Positions 44,274 to 55,315 of a stretch of DNA of 64,000 bases are shown here, piece after piece. Within the stretch, counting starts at the first letter, position 1. Each line of letters opens with the position of its first letter. Origin of the DNA: Aspidapion aeneum. Lineage: Eukaryota; Arthropoda; Insecta; Coleoptera; Brentidae. A program made the position numbers and the translations under genes. The stretch is taken from the NCBI GenBank assembly GCA_963576565.1, contig OY755042.1, positions 992,001-1,056,000 on the forward strand. Direction: 5' to 3'. The notes below the pieces were generated by a model, which was not told where the DNA came from, did not search any database, and saw nothing but the letters and a program-made list of their open reading frames with translations.

Positions 44274-44970
44274 CATAACAACAGGTGATAGAGGAGGTCA
44301 TGTCTGATAAAAAAGTTCCTATAATGCATGGGTCAAAACACTTTCTTTGTCGAGATACAGAGCATCAAAATTGGCAGTTTTTTTAAACATTTTTGATAAT
44401 AACTTTTAACAAAAACGCAGTAAAATTATGAAATTGGGTCGTTTATTAGAACAAAAGCAATAAATTGAAATAAAAATTATTTTGAAAAAAATTAGTCAAT
44501 CAATTTTTTTTTGAAAAAACTATTTTTTTGGTATAAACTTTTATAAATGCCATATTAAACGCAATGTTTTTTTTATATTTTTTGTTAATAAAATCAAGTC
44601 TCTAGCAAAATATAATAATAAAAAATTATTGATATTTTTGAAAAGAATAAGTAAGCAAAAATAAATTTTAAAAAAATCTATATTATTTTTTATGTTTTTG
44701 GAGGTTATTTTAACAGCCTGTATCTCCTCAACTCGTAATTTTATCAATAAAAAGGAATACTACATTTTTGAATCACAATTAGAGTATTCAGCTGGCTGTG
44801 ACAGATTTTCTTTTTTTTGTAAAACCCATTTCCCCCCACTCTATAACTGTAAACCTCCTATATCTTAAAAACAAATGTGTGTTGACCTCCATGTTATATA
44901 AACCTTTTTCTCGGGAATAACCTTCTCTATCACCTGCTGCACTATGGCCCCTAAGTTATGGGACACCCTG
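44274..44970. mobile_element. Tc1/mariner-type element, CAGGGTGTCCCAT ends
   Basis: CAGGGTGTCCCATAACA and TTATGGGACACCCTG end the element and TA flanks both. Subterminal GGTGATAGAGGAGGT / ACCTTCTCTATCACC blocks pair. The 697-bp interior is AT-rich and non-coding. Confidence 0.8.
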
Positions 44971-44977
44971 TATATTA

Positions 44978-46130
44978 TCTTTATGTTTTAATTTTCAGTT
45001 TAAACTCCATCATACTTTTATTTTTATTTTTGTAAAAAGTTGACTTGCCCTATTTTGCCCTGCATATAGGCATAATATATATGGCGAAACGGGCGGGGCG
45101 GTTGTGTAATTTAGAATCAATATTTTTGTAAGGCAAGTTTTATTTATTAAAATACTTATTTAAGAAATAAAAAGTTGTAATAAAAAATACATTTATAATA
45201 ATTAAATTAGGTATTTACGAAATTTATAAAAAATTACAGCGATCTAGTCATCGCTACCCAGCGGCGTAGCGTGCCCGAAAGGGCGGGGGGGGGGGGGGCG
45301 ACAGCTAAAAAGGGCGCCTGTGAAAACTGATGAAAAATCTTGTGACAAAAAAAAAACAAAAAGGTGCCTCGCACAAATCTGGCGACCAAAACAAAAAAAA
45401 AAAAAAAAAGGTCATGTGTGAGGGGGCGGCCGATAAGTCACAAGGGCGCCTCCCACGAATCTTGCGACCAAAAAAAAAAAAAAAAGGTCATCATGTGTGA
45501 GGGGACGGCCGATAAGTCACAAGGGCGCCTCTCCCACCTATGGGGCGCCACTAACCTCGGGGCGGGAGGGGGCGACGAACCCCCCGCGCCCCCCCCCCCC
45601 CACGCTACGCTGCTGTCGCTACCGACTCTCCTACACGAATTTTGCGTCCATTTTTTGCAAAGATAACATAAAATACAACTTTCAGTCATGGTGGCAAAAA
45701 AATTTCTTTTTGAGGCAAAATGGAGTATAGCTTACTAGATATAACATGGTACCCCGTTTTGCCTCCATGAAAAAACGACGTTTTGCCCCAAACCACCAGT
45801 TAAATTGAAACAAAAATCGCAGACAGTGAAGGGCTAATGTTACGGGCAACGCGTTTAATTTTTAATAATACATAAACCCAGTAATTGTTCAATGTAAACA
45901 AAATTTAGAAACGACTGTCAAAAATGTACCTACCGTCAAAAAATGCGTTATTTTTACAATAAACAGCCGACATTACATGTTGAGCTAAAACCAACTTAAG
46001 CTCAGCCGACCCGCACCAATCATATTGCAGAGAGTTGAACCAGTCATGGGGATGAAACATCTGATATTGAGAGGTTTTATTCTTGTATCCCGTATTCCAT
46101 TTTGCCCCCATTTCCCCTACTAACATTTTA
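44978..46130 (+). repeat. Dispersed repeat family, copy B
   Basis: Matches copy A at 472-1670, lacking its 540-bp insert and carrying a hAT-like insertion at 45259-45615. It ends in CCCCATTTCCCCTAC near 46120. Confidence 0.65.
45259..45615. mobile_element. Non-autonomous hAT-like element
   Basis: Ends CAGCGGCGTAGCGTG and CACGCTACGCTGCTG are inverted with one mismatch. TCGCTACC flanks both sides exactly (45251-45258, 45616-45623), the 8-bp hAT duplication. The interior contains two to three tandem modules of about 75 bp (GGGCGCCT, GCGACC, A-run, GGTCAT, GGCCGATAAGTCACAA). Copy A at 472 shows the uninterrupted target. Open frames here are artefacts of the repeat. Confidence 0.9.
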
Positions 46131-46649
46131 TTGAACAATTTAAAAAAATGTTCAAAATTATTATCATTAGCGACGACAAACTGCTAATGCTTTTGTTAGA
46201 TTACGATGCACACTTGGTAGAATTCATTTTTAAGTTGTCCTATTCAAAGGGGCGTAGCTTCCTAATACCCTGTTTCCACCAATGCATGCCTAACCCGATT
46301 CAAAAAACGCATCAGGTGACGCTGCATTTAAAACCGGTGCAAATCCATGGCCCATCACGTGATGCGTTTTTTGAATCGGGGTGGGCATGCATTGCATTGG
46401 TGGAAACAGGGTATTAGGAAGCATTTTTCGGACCCATATTAATTCGAAATTTTTGCCTTATTTCTCTGCAAGGATTACGTTCCCGAAAGGATGTCGCTTA
46501 TTTTTGAATCACCCTGTATACCTAATATTTTAAAACTTTTCCCCACTAAAAATATTACTTGTTTAGTAATATAGTTACCGTAAAACGGGGCTATATGAGA
46601 CAATTTTAATAAATTTTCTATAACTTAAAAACTGCTTTTAACTTTTAAC

Positions 46650-46932
46650 TATTATTATGATAATATTAGAATGTTAGAAAATTATTTTTTAATTTTTAGA
46701 GCATTTTATAAAAGCTTGTGACTTAAAAATTTTTTTACCAAATTATTAAAAATAGAAACCAAAATTTTGAGGGTTTGTGAAAAAAGCGCGTTTGATTGAG
46801 TGTCTTCTTATGGAAACGCCGGACTTCCAGGATGCAGTGACCCTAAGAAATCCCACAGAGATCGGCTGCAGCAAGGAGTAAGGACACTCATCGTAAAGAC
46901 AAGCTTGCTTGACGATGAGTGAGTGACCTTAG
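46650..46932. repeat. Remnants of two inverted-repeat families
   Basis: 46650-46745 is a solo arm of the 3525-3990 element. 46876-46932 is a collapsed hairpin with GACACTCATCGT and ACGATGAGTG, as at the ends of 32432-32812. Confidence 0.6.
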
Positions 46933-46940
46933 CAAGAAGC

Positions 46941-47751
46941 CAGGGCCGTCGTAATGGGTGAAGAGGAGGAGCAGCCGCTCCAGGCGGCCAATTTTGGGGG
47001 CGGTCGAAAGCCGCCTTTTACTTTTGAATTAAGAAAATTTTCAACCGGCCGCCAGATCTACCTTTGATTTAAAAAAGTAGTATGTATTTTAAGGTCACTA
47101 AGTCACCTTATTTTGAGATATAATATCTCGAAAACTAATAACTGGAATTTTGTGATTTCTTTTGTATTATTTAAAAAATTTATAGCAGAACTGAAAAAAA
47201 TACTCTATGGGCCCCTAAGCTCACACTAGGTACTATAGTTATAGTGTACGTGTGAGCTAATATAACTAAAAACTAAAATATATTTTATTCAACTCCAGAC
47301 TAAATTACCTTTTGTTTGATACCACACAAGCCATGTTTTGACTTAAACTCAAATTTTTGAAGTATACCCCCACCCTTAAAAAAAAACAAAAACTAAAATG
47401 TATTTTGTTAAACTCCGGACTCAATTACCTTTCGTTTGATATCACACATGCCATATTTTCACTTAAACTCTAATTTTTGAAATATACCCCCACCCTTTTT
47501 TTTAAATAAATTAAAATGTATTTTGTTTAACTCCAGACTCAAATACCTTTCGTTTGATATCACACACGCCATATTTTCACTTAAACTCTAATTTTTGAAA
47601 TCTACCCCCACCCTTTTATTTGGTTTGTGTTGGGTGGATTTTGTTCATTTTTAAATGGGACCATCTCGGCCCAAAACCCAGCCTAAGTACCAAATTTCAT
47701 TAAAATCGGCCAAGCGGTTTTTGAGTTATGTGCGTTGGTCATTACAGACAT

Positions 47752-47794
<43 letters not shown>

Positions 47795-48962
47795 GGCAGA
47801 CATACAGACAGACAGACAGACAGACAGACGGCGCAACAAAAAAGTTTCAAAATCATCTGAAACGCAAAGATATATAAAAAAATTTGAAATCGGAGCAACT
47901 TTTTTTTCTCGAAAAAATTAGGATCACCATAGCTCACACTACTATAGTATAGTATATGTGTGAGCTAATACATTGAAGAGGGTCAACGAAATAAATTAAA
48001 TGGAATTACTTGTTTGTTTTTGACACGGGGAAAATAGTCCAGGTATTTGTGTGCAAGTATAAATGATCACACTATAAACAAACAGCGATTCGCTTGCTTC
48101 TAGATTCAGACCTCAAGTAGACTTAAATCTTGGTTATAACTAGATATTGCTTAAATAAATTAAAATGCACTCTTGCCATAAATTTATTTTTGATAATACG
48201 ACGCAATTTGAAAACGATCCAAAATGTTTTGACAAGGTTTGTAAGCTAATAAATTGCAGCATCTCTACAAGTGTCAAGCACTTCAATACCATAAACACGT
48301 TTTCGTAAAAAGTAACTTTACCACTTTTTGCCATACTTGATGATTTTTTCGAGGCTTTTTTCTAAAAAACTCAAAAATTTATTGATAAGGTTTACCAAAT
48401 TAGTTAGGTATTACCAATTTTGCTCTCTCATGTGAATTTCAAGATATAGAACAAAAACTAAAAATTTAACTAATGCCGTTTTTTCAAAAGTCAAGGTTAG
48501 TTTTGCAGTATTTGAGTGTGATAGGGGATAAAAATTTTGGGTTTTTGCAAAAGAGATGAGTTCGAACCAACTCTGTCAAGTAAATTAATCGAAAACAAAA
48601 ATTCACAACTCCGAGATATTGCCATTCAAAGTTTTAAGGCTGATATCTCGAAAACCACTAAACCGATCTAAATTTGGTTTTTGTTTTTAATAAGGTGGGC
48701 TTTACTCCAGTAAAAAAAGGTACGGGAATTTACTTTAAAAACTTGATTTAAAAAAAAGTTGATTTTGTTTCGCTGACATCAATATTTTCACAATATTACT
48801 TTGTTTTGGTGTAAATCAGTTTTTGGGCTCACTCGCTGGCAATATTAACTTATGGAAATAACACAAAAACTTGCAGTGATTACTGGTGCGGAAAAAAGCG
48901 GAGGAAGGACGGAATATTTCCCGTCTTGCTCCAGGCGGCCACTATATATAGCGACGGCCCTG
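46941..48962. mobile_element. hAT-like element with CAGGGCCGTCG ends
   Basis: CAGGGCCGTCG at the left and CGACGGCCCTG at the right are perfect inverted ends, and CTCCAGGCGGCC lies just inside both. The flanks (CAAGAAGC and TTGATCGA) do not match, so either a rearrangement or two different copies are involved. The hairpin-ended repeat at 47196-47968 is inserted. The remaining interior has no recognisable transposase; the 64-codon minus frame at 48140-48334 is unassigned. Confidence 0.6.
47196..47968 (-). repeat. Hairpin-ended repeat, family F3 copy 3
   Basis: Third copy of the family at 19196 and 42068, with the longest (CAGA)n tract (47745-47828). Long frames through the tract are microsatellite artefacts. 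Confidence 0.85.
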
Positions 48963-49199
48963 TTGATCGATTGTTTCGATTGTCCCCATTTAACATTGAA
49001 CGTTTAAAAAATTTTGTGAATGTATTTCTGTGTAATAAAGTTCCTCGACCACTTTTGTTTATTATTTACAAAGTGAACGGTACGGCCGCGGTGCGGCGGA
49101 ACTACATCGATAGGCTTACTTATAATTTGTGATTGCAGTTGCGTGAGTTTTGTAAAAAAAAATTGGTTTAGTTGTCTCTGTGTTAATACATAAATAAAA

Positions 49200-49253
49200 A
49201 TGAGCAAACCGAAAATCTCTTTGGACGACGAACAACGATTTGCACTAATGAAG
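49200..49253 (+). CDS. Candidate first coding exon, unknown protein
   Basis: An ATG preceded by AAATAAAA opens the frame MSKPKISLDDEQRFALMK, ending at a strong donor (ATGAAG/GTAGGT). Upstream, 49080-49110 is locally GC-rich and contains ATCGATAG, similar to the DREF-type promoter motif of insects. The charged, helix-like reading looks coding, but it is only 18 codons and no second exon was recognised in the following 14 kb on plus. It may be the start of a host gene that continues outside the window, or chance. Confidence 0.3.
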
Positions 49254-49407
49254 GTAGGTAATACATAATTAAGAGAATATTTTAGTTGTGTTTAAATTTA
49301 AAATAAAGATGCCTCAACCTTTAAATTCAAAACTACAATTTATTTTTATATAGGGGAAACCGGGGCATAACGTTATTGATTGAAAACAACATAACAGTCA
49401 ATAACAT

Positions 49408-50506
49408 CCCGGCAAACATGGACTACAAAAAAGGTACTTTTTAAGTACTGGCTTTCACTGCTGCCCATAACGGCAAAGTACTAAGTAGGAAGTACTGAAT
49501 TCGTATTGATTTGGAACAACGGCCTGCATCAGGCCAGCAAGTATATATTTTAGTACCAAAAACACTGTACTTTTAAAGTAATGCATTTTTTTAAACTTCT
49601 TTGTACACAAAAGCATGTACTTTTAAAGCAATGTATTTTCTTCGTATTTTTAGTAAATACAAAAAAAAACTGAATTTTTATACATTTTTAAAAAAAACCT
49701 GTACTTTTAAAACATTGTATTTTATTAATTTTTTTAGTAGTACAAAGAAACTACTTTTGTTGTAAATATTGTAAGGAATTACGTCACTCACCTCTCATAT
49801 TTATGGAAGGAAAATATTTGATCATTATATAAGGAACTTTAATATTTTCCTTTTCATATCAGATAAGGATATTTCCAAGGATTATGGAATATTCCACATC
49901 AATTTAAAAATAAATAAAATCATTCACATTCTTAAGCTTGACATTCCTAATTGTACCTGTAAAATGTTGACTAGTGTTTGCCATCTAGTGACAAGGACGG
50001 CAAACATCAACTTGTCAGTTTTTTTGTAAATATTTTATTTTACAGTAAAATATTTAATCTTTTTGTACTAAAATAAAGTGCTTTAAAAGCAAATGTTTAA
50101 AAATACTTTTAAAATGTTTTTTCACTGTTATATTAATTTTGCAGTAAAACTTCTAAACTTTTAATACTAAATTAAATGTACTTTAAGAGTACCTTCTTCA
50201 AAATGTTATTAAAATGTTTTTTTGTGAATATTTTATTTTCACAGTAAAATATTAAATTGTTTTGTACTAAAATAAAGTGCTTGAAAAGCAACTGTTTAAA
50301 TATACTTTTAAAATGTTTTTTTGCCATTAACGCTGGCTGCAAAGTATAACTTTTCGTTGTATTAAAAATAAAGTACTAAAATTATGTATTTTTTGCACTT
50401 TTAAATAATATGCAAATGAGACAATACAAAAATAATAAAAATAATGCACACGGTTGCCGATGCCAGCAGTTATTAGTAAAGTACCAGCAGGTCGATGTTT
50501 GCTGGG
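49408..50506. repeat. Element with CCC-GCAAACAT ends and internal repeats
   Basis: CCCGGCAAACATGGAC at the left faces GTCGATGTTTGCTGGG at the right. Inside, GTACTTTTAAAG-CAATGTATT and TACTTTTAAAATGTTTTTT phrases recur many times in both orientations. The ends resemble those of the 1.2-kb CCCAACAAACATT element, but no flanking duplication is evident. No gene seen. Confidence 0.5.
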
Positions 50507-50589
50507 AATTATTATAAAGTGTGGCAAATTACTGAAAAAACTGCCTTCTACGTTCTACTATATTTCGATAACCGCATATTGATACGATG

Positions 50590-51145
50590 CTCGTTACAGT
50601 ATTGAACACTTTTTTTCATGAAAATCTCAGCAAAATGTTTCCAACGATTTTCACTGAAAAGAAATTTGGTAATTTTCCATAATATATCATGTAATTTTTT
50701 ACATAAGATATACTGCAAATGTATGGTTTTTCAGTACTGTAGATGTATTTCTCCATTTTTACAGAGTACATTGGGTTTTTACACAACTGGATTTGGTAAA
50801 AAGCAATTTTCTTGTAAATTTTAATTTTCCATAAAAAATTTACAAAATATATCATGGAATTTTACTTATCCTGTAATGTAATGGTAAGTGTAATTTTTTA
50901 TGGCTCTGTAAAATTACAGTAAAAAACGTTTGTTATAAAGTTGGCAACGTTTTTTACTGGAATTTCACAAAACACTTTTTCCAGTGTAGAAGCTATCGTG
51001 TTATGGATAGACATACACAGACACAGACAGACATCACGACGATATTGCTAAGATAAGTCAAAATACACCCAAATAACACATTTTTGGCGTTATCTCAAAA
51101 AAATGTTTTTCGGCAAAAATAATACCTTCTCTAGGAAGGTAAAAA
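50590..51145 (-). repeat. ACCTTCCTAGAG repeat, family F4
   Basis: It shares the core (AACACGATAGCTTCTAC, CAGACATCACGACG, ATATTGCTA and GAAGGTATTATTTTTGC read on minus) with 38270 and 42780. The outer part is less certain. Several TTTTCCATAATATATCATG phrases recur in opposite orientation within it. Confidence 0.6.
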
Positions 51146-51164
51146 TCGATCTTTTTAAATATTA

Positions 51165-51935
51165 TGAATAGTTTCAAACGGATTATTTCCAAAATTGTTA
51201 CCCGGATGTGTTTTGGGATGCAAAACCTAAATATGGACATTTCTTTTACTGTGACCGTTAGGGGGCGCTTCATACTGCACTTCGGATTATTTAAAATTAA
51301 CATAACTTTTTTCTCAGTGTAGTTTTTAACTTTTTTTGTTAAAAAGATAATTTTTTTAGGCATTTCAAACGAAAAAAGGTACCCCTGATACAATTTGCTA
51401 AAGTAAGCCATTTTCCCCACATAGCACAAATCAAAACAACGTTAAAAACACACACTGTTTTAAGTTTAATAGGTCGCTTTTAATGTTATTTTTAAAACCA
51501 TGTTAAAATCACACCGAAATAACGCGGTTTTGAAAATAACGTTAAAAAGCGACCTATAAAAGTGTGTTTTAACGTTGTTTTGATTCAACATCGGAATAAT
51601 TAAATTATTTTGAATAAAAAAAAATTAAAAACTAAAAAAATAAAAATATTAAGTTAACAGTATTTTCGAAATTCGAATAATACAAGGGCACAACTAATTC
51701 ACTGAGCAAATCTGATCTTAAAATGTAACAATTTTTTAAAAATAATTTGAATTTTCCGGTGCGGGATCGAACACTAAAAACCAAAATATCTCAAAAACGG
51801 TTAATTTCAGCAGATTTTAACAATTCACAATTGTGGCGCCCTCTAACGGCCAAAGTAAAAAGGTGTCCATATTCGGGTTTTGCATCCCAAAAAACTTACG
51901 GGTACCAATTTTTAAAATAATACGTTTAAAACTGG
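51165..51935. repeat. Inverted-repeat element, right arm abutting a PLE
   Basis: The block at 51165-51275 (with TTTTGGGATGCAAAACC and CCGTTAGGGGGCGC) is inverted at 51833-51935. The PLE at 51936 begins exactly where the right arm stops, so it probably inserted into or next to the arm. A second short inverted pair (GTTTTGAAAATAACGTTAAA) lies at 51430-51590. No gene. Confidence 0.65.
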
Positions 51936-51984
51936 TGGGTGTGCTTTCGGGCTGTTCGGCCGTCGTCGTTGGAAATTCGTTCTC

Positions 51985-52019
51985 GACGTTTCGCCATCTC
52001 GAGTGGATGGCATCTTCAG
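51985..52019 (-). ncRNA. Hammerhead-ribozyme-like motif, PLE family 2
   Basis: Read on minus it is identical to the motif at 31378-31412: CTGAAGA, T, GCCATC, CACTCGA, GATGGC, GAAAC, GTC. The ORF stop TGA is inside the core here too. Confidence 0.65.
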
Positions 52020-53516
52020 GAGATGTTGACTGTTTGTCGGCTTCTCGAAGACTGGTGGTTAGTCTGTCGCGGGCGCAGGTTATATACGCTATGGTGGGCG
52101 GGGCGTATATCAGAGCTGGTCGGTGATTGGTCACATTCCCTTGATTCAATTTTGTTATTGTAAGCGAGCCGTTTAGTGTTTTTAAGAACCGGTACCCATG
52201 TTCTGTTAATTTTAAGAGTTTCTTCAGATCTGTTGAAGTTCTGCTGGTGTTTATGAATTTCGATTGCTTCTCTATAGAGTCTTGGATAGTATGAAGAGGA
52301 GGCGCACAGAACTTGTGTGTCTTCGAATTTTATTCGGTGGTCTTCATTGTTTAGTGTGTGGTCTGCAACTGCGGATTTTTCCGTATGTCCGAGTCGACAG
52401 TTGGCTTTGTGTTCTTTGATTCTTGTGTTTACGGACCGTTTGGTTGTTCCGATGTAGACACTTCCACAGGTACAGGGAATGCGGTATACCCCCGAAGAAC
52501 TTATATCCTTCGCAGATCTGAGGTGGTTCTCGATCTTCTTGAAGATCGTTTTTATGTTGTGTTTTCCCAGAATACGTCCGATCCTATCTGTCACTCTAGG
52601 GATGTAGGGCAGAAAAGCTCTTGAAGTAACTTCGCGGCTGCTCAGTCCACCGCTACTGTTATTTCTAGTGCTCGGCTTTGGTCGTATACATTTCTCTATG
52701 TCGCTTTGAGTGTATCCATTTGCTACGAGGGCGTTTTTAAGATGGTTTAATTCTTTGTCTAGATGTTCTGGTTCGCAGATTCTTTTCGCCCTCTCTACCA
52801 ATGTACTTATTACCCCTTTTCGTTGGCACGGGTGGTGGTTAGATGTGTTGTTTAGGTAGCGGTCTGTGTGAGTAGGTTTTCTGTATACGGTATGTCCTAG
52901 TCGTCCCTCTTTCCTCGTTACTAGTACGTCAAGGAATGCTAATTCTCTGTTGTTCTCTGTTTCCATTGTAAATTGTATACTGGGGTGTATGCTGTTAATG
53001 TGGTTGAGAAATTCATTAAGGCTGTCTCTACCATAAGGCCAAACGACAAAAGTGTCATCTACATATCGAAACCAGACTTTGGGTTTATGAGGGGCATTAT
53101 TCAACGCCTTCTCTTCAAGTTTCTCCATGAAAAAGTTCGCAATCACTGGCGATAAAGGGCTACCCATTGATACTCCATCGATCTGTTCATAAATTTGTTC
53201 ATTGAAGGTGAAATATGATGTCGTTAGGCAGATTTTAAACAGGTCGGTGATGTCCTTCGGAAAAATGTGTTCCACTTCCCTCATTGCCTCGGCCAAAGGT
53301 ACCTTCGTGAACAAAGATACAACATCAAAGCTAACTAAGATGTCTTTCTCGTCCATGACGATGTTTTTGATCTTCTCAATAAAGTGGGTGGAGTCTCTTA
53401 CATACGAATCCGTTAGTCCGATGTGGGGTTGCAAGAGGGAAGCAAGATGTTTCGCATGTTTGTATGTTGGTGAGCCTATAGTACTGACAATGGGACGAAG
53501 AGGCACATCGTTTTTA
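52016..53516 (-). pseudogene. PLE family 2 RT-endonuclease, 5'-truncated but in frame
   Basis: A continuous frame of about 496 codons carries both enzymes. RT: VSFDVVSLFTKVPLAEAM, DGVSMGSPLSPVIANFFMEK, FRYVDDTFVVW. Linker: IPRVTDRIGRILGKHNIKTI. Endonuclease: GVYRIPCTCGSVYIGTTKRS and KSAVADHTLNNEDHR. It ends SRQTVNIS and TGA. The N-terminal block (about 160 residues present in the 29371 copy) is missing, so it is not a full gene, but it shows that family 2 normally encodes RT and GIY-YIG in one frame and confirms the 28-bp deletion in the other copy. Confidence 0.9.
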
Positions 53517-53959
53517 ATTTTTGAAATTTAACCTCATGTATCTTGGAAACGAACAAATTTTGAACCCTAGTTTAAATGAACTTTTATGTCTATTTTGTAC
53601 CGTAGAATACGTGGGTAAAATATTGACGTCTAATTTCGAGACACCCTGTATATTTTTTTTGCGCCAAATTTTGGATATTAACGTATAATAATTTAAATAC
53701 TTGTTATTGATAATAGTGTGACAGCATATACCTTGTGTGACTTGTGACGTCAATGCAAAAACCTGAAGAAGTGGACTGCACCTGTGACCTGTGTTAAAAA
53801 CGTGTCCATGGACCCATAAATAAAAACAACTTTTAAAAAGCAAAAACTTTTGGGTTGTTGCAAAAAAAAATGGATCCATGGATCTGATACCTTCCTAGCC
53901 CATTAGCAAACTTCAAGTTCCCAACGAAAGCATCAAGCCATCAGTATAATTCAATAGCT
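53517..53959. other. No gene; a solo Tc1-type end
   Basis: GAGACACCCTGTATA at about 53638-53652 is a right end of the CAGGGTGTC element type without a matching left end, probably removed at the PLE junction. Otherwise nothing is recognised. Confidence 0.5.
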
Positions 53960-54991
53960 GGCCATACACACAGAGGTTGATCCGTCGGTTTGGAACGGCA
54001 CAGAGAAGTCTGACCGTTTTGTCCGTAACGGTTTAAAACTGCTGCAGTCCACTAACACAAAAAAAAATCTTTCGAATCGATCCTTCATATCGGTCTGTGG
54101 CAGACATAACCGCGCGTTAGTGGGCTAAAACTCAAGATTTATCTGCCGGTTTAACCAAAACTGTGGAATTTCGTCAAGTCGAAAGTTTTATGCGGCACGG
54201 TATTTTAAGCATAGCGTATGTAAATTGTTTAGTGCTAAATATAAGCAGGCTCTGTGTATGGGAATGATTATTAATATGAAAATAATGTATAGTGGTGTAA
54301 AAGAGAGACGTTCCAAGTGGGTTAAAACTTATTTGCTTAAGAGGAAACTATTTAGCCATGACCTTCTATTAAAAGAGAAAATGATCCAGACGATTTTAAG
54401 AATTATTTAAGAATGGATATCAGAGAATTATTGAAATACAGCCAGGCTATAATTGTGCCAGGCACTATTTTGACACATTCACATTAAAAACTGACAGTTG
54501 ATCCTTCAAAATTGACATATCAAAGTCAAATTTAAAACTTTCGTCGTTTATTTTCAATTAATAAAAGAAGGCACTATTTATTCCGGTTCATATAGTAAAC
54601 AAAGGCCGTGTGTTAAAGGATCACAGCTGATATTACAATGTAAAGGTGTCAAAATTGTACCTGGCACCATTATAGCCTGGCTTTATTTCAATAATTCTCT
54701 ATTAACATGTATGATTTTTTATTAAATTTGGTAAGAGAGGATCTTACGAAACAAGATATTCAAATGAGAGAAGCCGTTGGCCTGAACAGCGATTAAACCG
54801 ACAGAGAAGTCTGCGCCGGTTAAAATATCTTTGAGCGCGAAACCCACAAGTTTCGCTCGCTGGTCTGAACTCACACATAAATCTGTGCCGGCTATAACTG
54901 GCGCGTGGAATGTCCACTAATTTGAAAGACAAATTCGCCAGTTTAAACCGCGCCGTTCCAAACCGGCGGATCAACCTCTGTGTGTATGGCC
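53960..54991. mobile_element. Element with ~40-bp GGCCATACACACAG inverted repeats
   Basis: GGCCATACACACAGAGGTTG through CGGTTTGGAACGGC at the left is matched in reverse at 54952-54991 with one or two changes. A MITE is nested at 54422-54700. No transposase or clear flanking duplication; the 100-codon minus frame at the right end is incidental. Confidence 0.8.
54422..54700. repeat. MITE-like element, family F2 copy 2
   Basis: AGAGAATTATTGAAATACAG and its complement end the element, with AGCCAGGCTATAAT / ATTATAGCCTGGCT just inside. Same family as 6118-6505. Confidence 0.75.
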
Positions 54992-55315
54992 ACCTAATGC
55001 CATTAGGGGTATATTCACTCGGAGTAGTTGTTTCTGTTGGTTTCACAATACTTTACTACTTATGGAATTCCATGAAACCTGGAAGGGTTGTTAACTCCAT
55101 GAAGATCTACGACTGTGCAAAGTTTGAGATTCGTAGCTCATTTCGAAGTAGAGTTTTAGATAGGTCAAATATCGGCTGAAATGTTTCAAGAAAAGATGGT
55201 ATGGCGCGCGAACTTGGCGAGGCATTGCCGTGCCTTCAGATTTTAATCCACAATTTGATACATTTTTACCCAATTAACTAGTTTTTAGAAATAATAATTT
55301 AAAACTTTTGACAAT

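Larger units (their letters stand above)
43274..46516. mobile_element. 3.2-kb Tc1/mariner-type element with nested insertions
   Basis: Ends CAGGGTGATTCAAAAGTAAG and TTTTTGAATCACCCTG are flanked by TA (43272-43273, 46517-46518). Subterminal blocks GGATGC...TTTCGGGGGCGTAATCC and their complement pair, giving arms of about 95 bp. Inside stand the element at 44274-44970, repeat copy B at 44978-46130 and a hAT-like element within that. A further small inverted pair (CCCTGTTTCCACCAATGCAT / GCATTGGTGGAAACAGGG) is at 46267-46410. No transposase frame is seen. Confidence 0.75.
51936..53516 (-). mobile_element. Penelope-like element, family 2, simple truncated copy
   Basis: The 3' tail (CACCCACC end) is at 51936 and the 5' truncation at about 53516, just before the codons for DVPLRPIVSTIG. 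No inverted arm is present, unlike the copy at 28625. No clear target duplication was found. It is 5' of, and unrelated in orientation to, any host exon seen. Confidence 0.85.

Noticed and set aside
45364..45730. Three overlapping 77-100 codon frames
   Set aside because: They lie within the hAT-like element with repeated modules and A- and C-runs; no family and frames on both strands.
47655..47937. Frames with DRQTDRQTDR or SVCLSVCLSV
   Set aside because: They are readings of the (CAGA)n microsatellite on either strand.
46941..48962. hAT call supported by target duplication
   Set aside because: Only the terminal inverted repeats support it; the flanking 8-mers differ, so the duplication claim was dropped.
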